Assembly: GCF_013449685.1 (NCBI RefSeq)
Contig: NZ_JACDSF010000004.1
Span: forward strand, 30,389 to 78,614
Direction of reading: 5' to 3'
Source of the DNA: Pectobacterium brasiliense
Lineage (GTDB): Bacteria; Pseudomonadota; Gammaproteobacteria; Enterobacterales; Enterobacteriaceae
Length of the DNA: 48,226 nt
The notes beneath the pieces are model-generated. The model was not told the DNA's origin, did not search any database, and worked only from the letters and a program-made list of their open reading frames with translations. Shown one piece after another: positions 8,946-20,324 of the stretch. Positions within the stretch are counted from its first letter, which is position 1. Each line of letters opens with the position of its first letter. Made by a program: the position numbers and the translations under genes.

Positions 8946-11900
8946 TTATTCCGCTTGTGATTCGATCACCACCACGCATTGCCCCGCGCGAACGGATGCG
9001 CCGGGCTGACAGCGGATCTCCCGCACCGTGCCACGCTGCGGCGACACAATCGGGATTTCCATTTTCATGGATTCGAGAATCATCAGCGTTTCACCCTCGG
9101 CTACCGTTTTGCCGATCTCCGTCGTCACTTGCCAGAGATTACCGGAAATCGGGCTTTCTACGCCGGCCTGTCCCGGCAGGATCGGTACTTCGCTCGCTTC
9201 TTCAATCACCACGTCCACGCTATCCGTCACTGATTGACCGGCAATACGCCAGCGCTCGCGCTCTGCCTCAAACGCAGCCCGCTGACGCACACGGAATGTT
9301 TCGATCGCTTCCGCTTCTCGCGACAGGAAATCCTGATAGTCGTTTAGCGCCAGTTCGCTTTGCTCGATCCGTAGCGGGTAGCGCCCTAGCGGGAAATCCC
9401 GTCGGATCGATAACAACTCGTCGGCCGACACCGGATAGAAGCGAATTTGGTCAAAGAAGCGCAGCAGCCACGGCTTACCGTCAAATGCGCCAACGCCGCG
9501 ATAGCGATCCCACATTTGCAACGTGCGTCCGACAAACTGGTAGCCGCCCGGCCCTTCCATGCCGTACACGCACAGGTACGCGCCGCCGATGCCCACCGAG
9601 TTTTCCGCCGTCCAGGTACGCGCCGGGTTATATTTGGTGGTGACCAAACGGTGGCGTGGATCCAGCGGCGTTGCCACCGGTGCGCCGAGGTAAACATCGC
9701 CCAGCCCCATCACCAGATAACTGGCGTCAAAGACCGTTCGGTAAACCTCATCAAGATTATCCAATTCGTTAATACGGCGGATAAATTCAAGGTTGCTCGG
9801 GCACCAGGGCGCATCGCTGCGTACCGTGGTCATGTATTTTTGGATCGCCAACTGGCAGGCGGGATCGTCCCAGGACAGCGGCAGATAAACCACTCGTGAT
9901 GGCACTGTCAGATTCTGCTGGGTGCAAACGTCCTGCCATAGCGTAGAAAGCACATCCAACAGGTGCTGTAACGAAAGCATTTCGGGGCGATAGTGCACCT
10001 GCAACGAGCGAATGCCCGGCGTCACGTCAATGATGCCATCGAGCGTCTGTTGCTCCAGCGCCAGCATCAGCGCATGGACACGAAAACGCAGCGCCACATC
10101 CAGTTCCGCCGCCCCCACTTCCAGCAGCAAATGAGTATCGCCGGACAGCCGTGCAATCAGCCGTTTATCCTCCTCACCGGTATCCAACACTACCGGAGAA
10201 ATCAGCGCGGCAGGCGACCACTCGACAGCGATCGGGGCAAGCTGTTCCACCTCTGCATGACGTGCCTGCGCCAATGCGCGCGCCGTCGGGAGATCGACAG
10301 GAATAAAGCGCACACGGTCGCCCGCATTAAGCTGCCCTAGCACCCACAGGTCGGCTTCGATTATCGTCACCGGACAGACGAAACCACCCAAGCTCGGGCC
10401 GTCCGGCCCCAGAATAACCGGCATATCGCCAGTGAAATCCACCGCGCCAATGGCATACGGGTTGTCGTGAATATTCGAAGGATGTAGCCCGGCTTCTCCA
10501 CCGCTGTCGCGCACCCACTCTGGTTTCGGCCCAATCAGGCGCACACCCGTGCGGCTGGAGTTAAAATGGACTTCCCACTCGGTGGTGAGGAACGTTTCCA
10601 TATAGGCAGGCGTGAAATAGTCCGGTGCCGCATGCGGGCCGTAAATCACACGTAGTTCACGCACCGCAGACAATGTGGTGCGCAATGCGTCCGGCAGGCG
10701 GTCTCCAATACGTCGGTCAGCCAGCGGCGCAAGGTGCAAGACGTCACCCGCCCGCAGCGCCCTGCCCGCGTGGCCGCCAAATTGCCCCAGCGTGAAGGTA
10801 CTTTTACTGCCGAGATAGTCCGGCACATCAATACCGCCACGCAGGCAAAGATAGCTGCGAACCCCTTGCGCACTCGCCGCACCTAACCGCAGCGTGCCAC
10901 CCGCCGGTATCGCAAATACGCGATCCATCGGCACAGGTTGACCGTCCAGCTCGATAGCGATAGCCGCACCAGTGACTGCCGCTACAGCGTCCGTATTAAA
11001 ACGTAATGTCGGCCCGTTCATCGTGACTTCCAGCGCCGCCATTCCCGCCGGATTCCCCACCAGACGGTTGCCTAAACGCAGCGCGCGATCGTCCATCGGT
11101 CCCGATGGCGGCACGCCGACCGCCCAGTAGCCGAGACGTCCGGGATAATCCTGTACGGTGGTCTGCGTACCGGCGCTTACCACTTCGCAGGTTGTCGCCT
11201 GGTAGACCAACGCATCCAGACAGCGCGTCCACGGCTGACCGCTGGCAAACGGATCTGCCGCTAAAATCTGGCGCAGATAGTCACGGTTGTGCTCCACACC
11301 GTAGAGTCGCGTGTCCGCCAGCGCCCGATCCAGCCCCGCCATCGCCTGTTCGCGGGTGGACGCACAGGCGATGATCTTAGCCAGCATCGGGTCGAAAAAT
11401 GGGGGAATCTCGCACCCGGCCGTCACCCAGGTATCGATACGCAGGCTCTGTCCTTCTGCGGCGGGGAACGCAACTTCCGTCAGTAATCCCGGCGACGGCT
11501 GGAACTGTTTGCCCGGATCTTCCGCGTACAGACGTGCCTGAATCGCATGCCCCTGCGGCTTCAATCCGGCAGACAGCTCGCGCAGCGGTGGTAAATCCCC
11601 CGCAGCCAATTCGATCATCCAGCGCACCAGATCCACGCCCCAGACCTGTTCCGTTACGCCATGTTCCACCTGTAGGCGCGTATTGACTTCAAGAAAGTAA
11701 AAACGGTCCGTCGCGCTGTCATAAACGAATTCCACCGTTCCGGCACTGCGATAATTTACCGCCTGTGCCAGACTGATCGCCGCCGCACACAGCGCATCGG
11801 CGACCCCGTCCGGCAGGTTGGGCGCGGGTGTTTCTTCAATCACTTTCTGGTTACGACGCTGCACCGAGCAGTCCCGAACACCCAGCGCCAGCACGTCGCC

Positions 11901-12551
11901 CTGCCCATCGCCAAAAATCTGCACCTCCAGATGTCGGGCGCGTTCGATATATTTTTCGATGAATACGCCCGCATCGCTGAAGTTGTTCTGCCCCAGACGC
12001 TTTACTGTTTCAAACGCGTCGGACAGTTCCGTGGCGCTATAGCAGACGCGCATCCCGATCCCACCGCCTCCGGCCGTGCTTTTAAGCATGACCGGATAGC
12101 CGATTGCCGCCGCCGCACCGAGGGCCGCATCAATATTTTCCAGCAGCTCGGTGCCTTCCAGCAGCGGTACGTTGTGCTGCTTCGCCAGCGCGCGCGCGGT
12201 ATGCTTTAAACCAAATACACGTAGCTGCTGCGGCGTCGGCCCGACAAAGGCAATCTGCGCCGCTTCGCAGGCTTCGGCAAACGCCGCATTCTCGGACAGA
12301 AAACCATAGCCGGGATGAATGGCCTGCGCGCCGCTGCGCTGCGCCGCAGAGAGAATTTTTTCTACATCCAGATAGGTATGAGCCGCCGCGCCCTCTCCCA
12401 GACTAATGGCTTCATCGGCATCCTGAATATGCAGGCTACTGATATCGGCATCAGAATAGACCGCGACGCCACGGACGTTCATCTCACGTAGCGAACGCAG
12501 AATACGGCACGCAATCGCGCCACGGTTGGCAATCAGAAGTTTGTCGAACAT
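8946..12551 (-). CDS. Biotin-dependent guanidine (urea-type) carboxylase
   Basis: A 1201-residue multidomain enzyme of the 'urea carboxylase' family. In order: an N-terminal biotin carboxylase with ATP-grasp (about 1-445; KSTAGGGGIGM near 165, EVNTRLQVEHGVTE near 290), a KipA/AHS2-like half (about 460-780; TTVQDYPGRLGYW), a KipI/AHS1-like half (about 850-1060) forming the carboxyltransferase, and a C-terminal biotinyl domain with ESMKMEI, biotin on K1163. Such enzymes use ATP and bicarbonate to carboxylate urea or guanidine. Because the operon is headed by a guanidine-I riboswitch and contains two DUF1989 proteins, guanidine is the more likely substrate (established for such operons). It is last in its operon, with no allophanate hydrolase behind it. 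The family is certain, the substrate inferred. Confidence 0.9.
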   Translation of the reverse strand: MFDKLLIANRGAIACRILRSLREMNVRGVAVYSDADISSLHIQDADEAISLGEGAAAHTYLDVEKILSAAQRSGAQAIHPGYGFLSENAAFAEACEAAQIAFVGPTPQQLRVFGLKHTARALAKQHNVPLLEGTELLENIDAALGAAAAIGYPVMLKSTAGGGGIGMRVCYSATELSDAFETVKRLGQNNFSDAGVFIEKYIERARHLEVQIFGDGQGDVLALGVRDCSVQRRNQKVIEETPAPNLPDGVADALCAAAISLAQAVNYRSAGTVEFVYDSATDRFYFLEVNTRLQVEHGVTEQVWGVDLVRWMIELAAGDLPPLRELSAGLKPQGHAIQARLYAEDPGKQFQPSPGLLTEVAFPAAEGQSLRIDTWVTAGCEIPPFFDPMLAKIIACASTREQAMAGLDRALADTRLYGVEHNRDYLRQILAADPFASGQPWTRCLDALVYQATTCEVVSAGTQTTVQDYPGRLGYWAVGVPPSGPMDDRALRLGNRLVGNPAGMAALEVTMNGPTLRFNTDAVAAVTGAAIAIELDGQPVPMDRVFAIPAGGTLRLGAASAQGVRSYLCLRGGIDVPDYLGSKSTFTLGQFGGHAGRALRAGDVLHLAPLADRRIGDRLPDALRTTLSAVRELRVIYGPHAAPDYFTPAYMETFLTTEWEVHFNSSRTGVRLIGPKPEWVRDSGGEAGLHPSNIHDNPYAIGAVDFTGDMPVILGPDGPSLGGFVCPVTIIEADLWVLGQLNAGDRVRFIPVDLPTARALAQARHAEVEQLAPIAVEWSPAALISPVVLDTGEEDKRLIARLSGDTHLLLEVGAAELDVALRFRVHALMLALEQQTLDGIIDVTPGIRSLQVHYRPEMLSLQHLLDVLSTLWQDVCTQQNLTVPSRVVYLPLSWDDPACQLAIQKYMTTVRSDAPWCPSNLEFIRRINELDNLDEVYRTVFDASYLVMGLGDVYLGAPVATPLDPRHRLVTTKYNPARTWTAENSVGIGGAYLCVYGMEGPGGYQFVGRTLQMWDRYRGVGAFDGKPWLLRFFDQIRFYPVSADELLSIRRDFPLGRYPLRIEQSELALNDYQDFLSREAEAIETFRVRQRAAFEAERERWRIAGQSVTDSVDVVIEEASEVPILPGQAGVESPISGNLWQVTTEIGKTVAEGETLMILESMKMEIPIVSPQRGTVREIRCQPGASVRAGQCVVVIESQAE

Positions 12552-12662
12552 ACGCTAGACTCATGCAAGGGCGGGTCGTCCCGCCAAAATGCGATCCGCA
12601 TGATGGTCGTCCATCGCGGTAACGGTCAAAGGATGTAGAGGCATGCCCCCACACCGAAATCA

Positions 12663-12800
12663 TCAGGCTTTGTCATGCTGAGAACGACTCGTCGACGGCA
12701 GATAATAGCGGTTTGCCCGAGCCTCCAGTACGCTCACCAGCCACGTTTTCACCCGCTGCCAGCGCGTGCCTTTTTCACAATCCAGCGGCATCAGTTCCAT
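12663..12800 (-). CDS. Small 45-residue ORF coupled to the DUF1989 gene
   Basis: A 45-codon ORF starting inside the end of the upstream DUF1989 gene (10-base overlap). It begins [20 protein letters not shown] and ends SQHDKA. GGAGG stands 7 bases before the ATG, a textbook ribosome site, and the overlap implies translational coupling. Composition is basic with three Trp/Tyr clusters (W13, W20, YY at 32-33); I see no signal peptide or membrane helix. I do not recognise it. It is probably too short to be annotated routinely, and may be an assembly or accessory protein of the carboxylase system, which is a guess from position only. Confidence 0.55.
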   Translation of the reverse strand: MELMPLDCEKGTRWQRVKTWLVSVLEARANRYYLPSTSRSQHDKA

Positions 12801-13426
12801 ATCAGCACCTCCGCTGGCGTTGGGTTCCAACCGTTGCACGGGTTATTCAACTGCGGACAGTTGGAAATCAGCACGATGACGTCCGTTTCAGCACGCAGCT
12901 CCACATATTTACCCGGTGCGGAAATACCGTCTTCAAAGGTCAGTCCGCCTTCCGCCGTCACCGGCACGTTCATGAAGAAGTTGATGTTCGCGCCGATGTC
13001 CTTTTTGTTCAGGCGGCCATCGTGCAGACAGGCACAGAGAAAGTTATCGCGGCAGCTATGCATGTAGCGTCGGTCAAGCGCATAACGTACGGTATTGCTC
13101 TCCTGCGCACAGGCGCCTCCCAGCGTGTCATGGCGACCGCAGGTGTCGGCGACTATCGTCAGCAACGGATTACCAAGGTTGGAATACAACACGCTGCCCG
13201 TCGTCAGGTAGACGCTATTTTGGCGACGCAGCGTACGTTGCGGATCGTAGCGTTCACGTGGGTCATCGACGCGATAGAACAACGTATCCACCGCCTGATT
13301 GCCTTCCAGATCCAGCAGTCGCAGCGTCTGCCCCTGCTTGACCTCAAACAGATAGGGTTCTCCGGCAGGGATCACATGGCGGAATACCGCGTCCTCGGCC
13401 GTTTTATTACTGGCAATTAACGTCAT
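12791..13426 (-). CDS. DUF1989 protein, carboxyguanidine deiminase subunit
   Basis: Protein of 211 residues of the DUF1989 family, formerly 'urea carboxylase-associated protein', now known in riboswitch-linked operons as one subunit of the CgdAB carboxyguanidine deiminase, which turns carboxyguanidine into allophanate and ammonia. Conserved features are [13 protein letters not shown] at about residues 100-112, with Cys and His as likely zinc ligands, and the motif INFFMNVPV near 155. The ATG at 13426 is chosen because AAGGAGG, overlapping the stop codon of the preceding gene, lies just before it; seven codons further upstream are open but unlikely. It is homologous to the next gene upstream, with which it should form the enzyme. 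Which is CgdA and which CgdB I cannot say. Confidence 0.85.
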   Translation of the reverse strand: MTLIASNKTAEDAVFRHVIPAGEPYLFEVKQGQTLRLLDLEGNQAVDTLFYRVDDPRERYDPQRTLRRQNSVYLTTGSVLYSNLGNPLLTIVADTCGRHDTLGGACAQESNTVRYALDRRYMHSCRDNFLCACLHDGRLNKKDIGANINFFMNVPVTAEGGLTFEDGISAPGKYVELRAETDVIVLISNCPQLNNPCNGWNPTPAEVLIWN

Positions 13427-13437
13427 GTCCGGCCTCC

Positions 13438-14184
13438 TTACAGGCAAAAGCGTTCGGTATTGTGAAACGCGCGTGCATTTTCCTCACGAAACGCACGGCA
13501 GTACGCGGCGACATCCTCGCCTTCCGCCCGGCTCCAGGTGAGTGCAATCGGGCGCGGCGCATACGTCGGGTTAGGATCCATCGGGTGTTGCAAGGCGGTC
13601 AGCACCACCAGCGTATCCATCGGCGCATACAGCTCGATATAGTCTCCCGCCTGAGAATGATTGGCGTGAAAGTGAAACTGACCTTGCGCATCCACGGTGA
13701 CTTTGCTGAACAGGTTGATCGTCATCAGCAGATCTTGCAGATTGAGGTTCCATTTCCCCATTTCGACCAACAGGTTATCCATGCCGTTGCGGAAAAAGCC
13801 GTTGCGCAATTCCTGATAGCGCCCCTGCCCATATTTCTCCTGCACTTCCTGTGCATTGAGCACGCCACCAAAGCTGTCGTGCCAGCCGCACGTGTCGGCA
13901 ACAATCGCCGCCAGCACGCGTCCCATATCGGAATAGAGACAGTGCCCGACCGTCAGCCTGGCGGTATGTTGCCCTTTCAGGGTATCCGGCAGGTTCAGGC
14001 GTTCGCTGGTCTGGTGGACGTTGAACAGCAGCAGGCCCACATTGCCGCCGCCTTCCACATCTTCGATACGCAGAATCTGTCCACGCTTGAGGATGAAAGA
14101 GGTATGCCCTCCGCCCGGCACTATTTCTTCATCAAACGTCGTTCGGCCTGTCGATGTGTTTGTCGATGTCTGTATCGCTGTCAT
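13438..14184 (-). CDS. DUF1989 protein, second carboxyguanidine deiminase subunit
   Basis: Protein of 248 residues, paralogous to its downstream neighbour and also DUF1989. It shows the same core, [13 protein letters not shown] (about residues 101-113) and [10 protein letters not shown] near 160, plus a longer C-terminus ending HNTERFC. In the known two-subunit CgdAB enzyme both members are needed; the pair here is separated by only 11 bases and translation is coupled through an overlapping ribosome site. It follows the transporter ATPase gene after 13 bases. The start ATG at 14184 is preceded by AAGGAGC. Annotation as deiminase subunit rests on family and operon context; older databases call it urea carboxylase-associated protein. 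Confidence 0.85.
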   Translation of the reverse strand: MTAIQTSTNTSTGRTTFDEEIVPGGGHTSFILKRGQILRIEDVEGGGNVGLLLFNVHQTSERLNLPDTLKGQHTARLTVGHCLYSDMGRVLAAIVADTCGWHDSFGGVLNAQEVQEKYGQGRYQELRNGFFRNGMDNLLVEMGKWNLNLQDLLMTINLFSKVTVDAQGQFHFHANHSQAGDYIELYAPMDTLVVLTALQHPMDPNPTYAPRPIALTWSRAEGEDVAAYCRAFREENARAFHNTERFCL

Positions 14185-14197
14185 AACCGAAAGCTCC

Positions 14198-14989
14198 TTA
14201 AATAGGGGATGTCGCCACGCTGACTACAGGAGGCACCAGCGTAAGCGCACGCTGGCGTGTGGCAAGACGCTCCTGATTAAGCGGGATGTCATAGGTAATG
14301 CGTGCGCCATAGGCTTCCGGCGCATGCGGGTCGATGCGCACTTTGTCGAACACCAGCAAGCGCGTGCCAAGGTGGAAACCTTCTGGCAAATCGTGGGTGA
14401 CCATAAAGACCGTTAAGCGGGTTTCCCGCCACAGCTCCAGCAGCAGCGTGTGCATATCGCCGCGAATACCGGGATCCAGCGCCCCGAACGGTTCATCGAG
14501 CAGCAGGATGCGTGGCTGGACAATAAATGCCTGAGCAATAGCGAGCCGCTGCTGCATGCCGCCGGAAAGCTGGTTAGGGTATTTGTGCATGGCGTGTCCC
14601 AGCCCGACGCGCGCCAGCATCCGCGCGGCATCGTCTCGCGCCACCTGCTTGCGCTGCCCAAACAGCCTGCCGAGCCAAGGGGAACGCGGTATCTCCAGCC
14701 CAATCACCACGTTTTCCAGCACGGTTAAATGTGGGAAAACCGAATAGCGTTGAAACACCACGCCGCGGCTGGCATCCGGTTCGGCGGGCAGCCGCTTCCC
14801 TTCGAGCCGCACTTCGCCACGGCTAGGCGTTTCCTGCCCCAGCAGCAGACGCAGAAAGGTAGATTTACCGCAGCCGGATGCCCCGACCATCGTGCAGAAT
14901 TCCCCTTCCTCAACGTTCAGGTTGAGCCGTTCCAGCACAACGTGGTCGCCGTATTCCTGCCAGATGTTATCGATCTCAATAAAACTCAT
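14198..14989 (-). CDS. ABC transporter ATPase, guanidine importer
   Basis: ATP-binding subunit of an NitT/TauT-type importer, 263 residues. Walker A is GASGCGKST (about 38-46), the signature LSGGMQQRLAIAQA follows near 140, Walker B is ILLLDEPFGALD, and the H-loop is VTHD. The start is the ATG at 14989, which overlaps the permease stop as ATGA; the open frame upstream of that is shadow of the permease gene. It energises uptake through the neighbouring permease and binding protein. Annotation pipelines label such genes nitrate/taurine or urea transporters; the riboswitch makes guanidine the likeliest substrate. Confidence 0.85.
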   Translation of the reverse strand: MSFIEIDNIWQEYGDHVVLERLNLNVEEGEFCTMVGASGCGKSTFLRLLLGQETPSRGEVRLEGKRLPAEPDASRGVVFQRYSVFPHLTVLENVVIGLEIPRSPWLGRLFGQRKQVARDDAARMLARVGLGHAMHKYPNQLSGGMQQRLAIAQAFIVQPRILLLDEPFGALDPGIRGDMHTLLLELWRETRLTVFMVTHDLPEGFHLGTRLLVFDKVRIDPHAPEAYGARITYDIPLNQERLATRQRALTLVPPVVSVATSPI

Positions 14990-15801
14990 GCTTTGCTTTC
15001 CTCTGACCACGGGAACACGCGGCGATGCAGCCAGCGCAGCGCCATATCCATGAGCCATGCCAGCAGCGTGATCCACACGACGTAAGGCAGAATCACATCC
15101 ATCGCCAGATAGCGGCGTACCAGAAAGATGCGGTAACCGAGCCCTGCCGTTGCCGAAATTGCTTCGGCAGAAATCAGGAATAGCCACGCCGCGCCCAGCA
15201 GCAGCCGTAGTGAAATCAGCAGTCGCGACAGCAGCTGTGGCAGGATGACACGCAGCACCACGACCCAGCTGTTCGCTCCCAATGTCTGGGCTTTAATCAG
15301 CATTTCCTGCGGTATGTTGCGGGCGCGCTGTTCGAGATCGCGCGCCAGCATCGGCGTAACGCCAATCACGATCAGCATCACTTTCGAGAGTTCATCCAGC
15401 CCAAAGACGATGAAGAGAATGGGCAAAATCGCCAGCGGCGGGATCATCGACAGCACCGTCATCAGCGGCGAGAGCGACGCGCGAAACAGCGGAAAAGCCC
15501 CAGCCGCAATCCCGAACAGCAGGCTCAACAGGCTGGCGATCCCCAGCCCCAGCGCGAGACGCACCAGACTGGCCTGCGTATCCAGCCAGAACAGGTAATC
15601 ACCGCTGCGTTTATCCTCGGTGAATGCCATGCGCTGAATCGCCTCGGCCATTTGCCCAAGACTCGGCAAGAGTTTGTCATTGGGGTTAGCCTCCAACCGC
15701 AGCGCCGACCCGATGAGGTACAGCACCAGCAGCACAACAAACGGCAGCAGGACCAGCAACAGCCGTCCGCCCCGACTGGGGTAGCGATTGATCAAGCGCA
15801 C
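14986..15801 (-). CDS. ABC transporter permease, guanidine importer
   Basis: Inner-membrane permease of the BPD_transp_1 (MetI-like) fold, 271 residues, with about six transmembrane helices; the first is LLLVLLPFVVLLVLYLIG. The EAA loop is recognisable as AQTLGANSWVVVLRVILPQ. I place the start at the GTG at 15801 because GGAGAG stands 6 bases before it, and because the longer frame would overlap the end of the binding-protein gene by 44 bases. Its stop overlaps the start of the ATPase gene. It should form the channel of the guanidine importer; the substrate is inferred. Confidence 0.83.
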   Translation of the reverse strand: MRLINRYPSRGGRLLLVLLPFVVLLVLYLIGSALRLEANPNDKLLPSLGQMAEAIQRMAFTEDKRSGDYLFWLDTQASLVRLALGLGIASLLSLLFGIAAGAFPLFRASLSPLMTVLSMIPPLAILPILFIVFGLDELSKVMLIVIGVTPMLARDLEQRARNIPQEMLIKAQTLGANSWVVVLRVILPQLLSRLLISLRLLLGAAWLFLISAEAISATAGLGYRIFLVRRYLAMDVILPYVVWITLLAWLMDMALRWLHRRVFPWSEESKA

Positions 15802-15823
15802 GATAGTCTCTCCAGTTTGCGGG

Positions 15824-16882
15824 TCAGAGTTTGTTCTCTGCGGCCAGACGCACGAAGGTGTCGTCAAAGCGCAGTTTCACATTGGCGCTGTCACCCTGTG
15901 TTACCTGTCCGGGGAACGTCATACCGATAAAATCCGCGCTCTGTGCGCCAGTGCCGAGCAGCCCTTTATCGAAGGAGAAATCAGCCACTCGCTTCATGGT
16001 GTTAGGGAGATCCGGGCTGGTCAGAAACGCCAGATTGTCCTGTGCGGAATAAAACAGATGGGTAGTTTTTAACTGCGCCTGATAGCCGGCCAAATCGGTG
16101 CCAGAGGCGGCCGCCATGGACTCCAGCGCCGGTTTGTCGCCCGCTTTCATCAGCGCCATCATTTCAAACCAGGCACCAGCCAGCGCTTTGCCCAACGCCG
16201 GATTGTCCTGTAGCGTTTGCGTGTTCACGACCATCATGTCGATCAGTTCGCCGGGAATCTGACCGGACTGGAAGACTTCCGTGGTGTCCGGCTGGCTTTT
16301 GATGGCAGAGAGCTGGGGGTTCCAGGCGACAGCGGCCTGCACGCTGCGGGTGGCAAAGGCGGCGACAATATCGGCATCCGACGTGTTAACAACGGTGACA
16401 TCCCGCTCCCGCAATCCGGCCGTCTCCAGACCGCGTACCAGCAGGTAATGGGAGACAGAGAGTTCAGGCAGGTTAACCTTCATCCCGCGCAAATCGCTCA
16501 GCGTTTTTCCTTTGCCTTTGAGCACGATGCCATCGTTGCCTGCGGAGAAACTGCCGAGCAGCAGCGCCGTGGTATCCACACCGCCCGCCGCCGGAATCGT
16601 CAGGGCATCCATGTTGGTCATCGTGCAACCGTCAAACTGCCCAGCGGTGTATTGGTTGATCGATTCGACGTAGTCGTTAAGTTGGGTGACCTTAATCTTG
16701 ATGCCGTACTTGTCGGCCCATTTATCGATAATACCCTGCGTGCCGATGAAGCCCCACGGCATCCATCCGGCATAGATCGTCCAGCATACGTTGAATTGCG
16801 TTTTAGGCGCAGCCTGAGAAGGGAAACTCAGCAGCGCTGAGAGACTGAGGACGCAAACGCCCAGTAAACGAGATAGGTTCAT
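15824..16882 (-). CDS. Periplasmic substrate-binding protein, guanidine importer
   Basis: Solute-binding protein of the NMT1/TauA-like class, 352 residues, with a signal peptide (about 1-24, cleavage after PSQA). Motifs of the family include WMPWGFIGTQG near residue 40 and the AGQFDGCTMTNMDAL segment near 80. It is the first gene of the operon, directly behind the guanidine-I riboswitch and its terminator, and so is the gene most directly under guanidine control. A CGGAGG ribosome site lies 7 bases before the ATG. Related proteins are often labelled urea or nitrate/sulfonate binding; the riboswitch argues for guanidine. Confidence 0.85.
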   Translation of the reverse strand: MNLSRLLGVCVLSLSALLSFPSQAAPKTQFNVCWTIYAGWMPWGFIGTQGIIDKWADKYGIKIKVTQLNDYVESINQYTAGQFDGCTMTNMDALTIPAAGGVDTTALLLGSFSAGNDGIVLKGKGKTLSDLRGMKVNLPELSVSHYLLVRGLETAGLRERDVTVVNTSDADIVAAFATRSVQAAVAWNPQLSAIKSQPDTTEVFQSGQIPGELIDMMVVNTQTLQDNPALGKALAGAWFEMMALMKAGDKPALESMAAASGTDLAGYQAQLKTTHLFYSAQDNLAFLTSPDLPNTMKRVADFSFDKGLLGTGAQSADFIGMTFPGQVTQGDSANVKLRFDDTFVRLAAENKL

Positions 16883-16904
16883 GCCAGACCTCCGGTTGAG
16901 TAGG

Positions 16905-16949
16905 AAAAAAGCGGGAACAGCGCGACACCATGGGTGTTGCTGTCTCCCG
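16905..16949 (-). terminator. Riboswitch-controlled terminator
   Basis: Read leftward, CGGGAGACAGC (16939-16949) can pair with GCTGTTCCCGC (16911-16921), one G bulged, enclosing a smaller ACACC/GGTGT hairpin, and TTTTTT follows. The left arm is also the conserved 3' end of the aptamer, so ligand binding should prevent the terminator and switch the operon on. Confidence 0.8.
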
Positions 16950-17037
16950 GGCTTTTGTCCCGCCGTGTAACCTCAACTGGAGGTCGCCAGCTCTCGGACC
17001 AGACATCCATAAGATATGGATCGGAACCCTAGCCAGC
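16939..17037 (-). ncRNA. Guanidine-I riboswitch aptamer (ykkC class)
   Basis: In the leader of the transporter operon, read leftward, the conserved blocks of the ykkC/guanidine-I motif occur in order: CTAGGGTTCCG, then GGTCCGAGAG, then GGCGACC, then ACACGGCGGGACAAAAGCC and CGGGAGA. Their order and spacing are those of the class, and the closing stem GCTG/CAGC brackets them. Guanidine-I riboswitches sense free guanidinium and usually activate exporters or guanidine-degrading operons (established). Combined with the downstream terminator it is an ON switch. This fixes the likely substrate of the operon as guanidine rather than urea. Confidence 0.93.
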
Positions 17038-17143
17038 TATTCAGGTTGTTCAGCGCCATGCGTGGTGCTGTCCCGAATAGAGAAAAGCAAAAGGCGTGCC
17101 AGCACAGAAAGTACCAGTCCGGCTGTCGTTTATAGGGAGAATT

Positions 17144-17492
17144 ATGCGGGGAAGCTCGCCGCTATCGCGCTATCCCGGTGCAGTAGCACAGCGAGTACGC
17201 CTCACGGCAGTGCAACGAGGCGGTACGAATGCAAGGCTTAGCGAGCAGAACGGCTGGCCGCTATTTTTTCCAGCAGCGCACGCTGTCGTTTGAATGCTCA
17301 ATTCACGATGATGTGTTCAAGATTCTGGAAAAAGTCGATGGCAAGATGGACATGACGCCGGAACAGACTCAGGCCTTTATTGTGGGTTTGAAGCTATTTA
17401 GTGAAGTGATGATGCAGAATAGAAAGCACCCGCTGTTTAAGGAATTCGCCGCCCCGTTCAGAGAATTCATGCTTAATCTCAAGAAGCAGTGA
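17144..17492 (+). pseudogene. DUF3861-like gene with a frameshift
   Basis: The second half, from about 17265, encodes RTLSFECSIHDDVFKILEKV and continues to HPLFKEFAAPFREFMLNLKK, the typical DUF3861 domain of unknown function. The expected N-terminal part lies one frame away: an ATG at 17144, behind a good AGGGAG, reads through to NGWPLFF and then stops matching. The frames join at a run of six T at 17264-17269; with one T fewer a continuous protein of 115 residues results. So the gene is either frameshifted by a homopolymer mutation, or the run is a sequencing error. It reads rightward, convergent with katG. Confidence 0.55.
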
Positions 17493-17519
17493 TAGAGAAG
17501 ATCGCGCAGCAAAAATGAT

Positions 17520-17554
17520 GCTCCCCGCGCCGTGAAAACACCAGCGCGGGGAGC
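17520..17554 (-). terminator. Terminator of katG
   Basis: Strong 11-bp GC-rich stem GCTCCCCGCGC / GCGCGGGGAGC just after the katG stop in its direction, followed by ATCATTTTTG. The U-tract starts 4 bases late but the hairpin is stable. Confidence 0.75.
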
Positions 17555-17562
17555 GTGACGTC

Positions 17563-20247
<2,685 letters not shown>

Positions 20248-20324
20248 ACGACCGTAGCTCAGTTGGTTAGAGCACCACCTTGACATGGTGGGGGTCGGTG
20301 GTTCGAGTCCACTCGGTCGTACCA
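20248..20324 (+). tRNA. valW: tRNA-Val (anticodon GAC), second copy
   Basis: A 77-base tRNA with encoded CCA. The acceptor pairs ACGACCG with CGGTCGT, the D arm and anticodon arm are identical to the copy at 8657, and the anticodon GAC is at 20282-20284. It corresponds to E. coli valW, which there lies next to valV. The body differs from the first copy mainly in the acceptor and T stem. Confidence 0.96.

Noticed and set aside
12561..12644. A 27-codon frame between the 45-codon ORF and the carboxylase gene
   Set aside because: It has only a GGGGG stretch before the ATG, no recognisable sequence, and its end overlaps a small GGCGGG hairpin; too little support.
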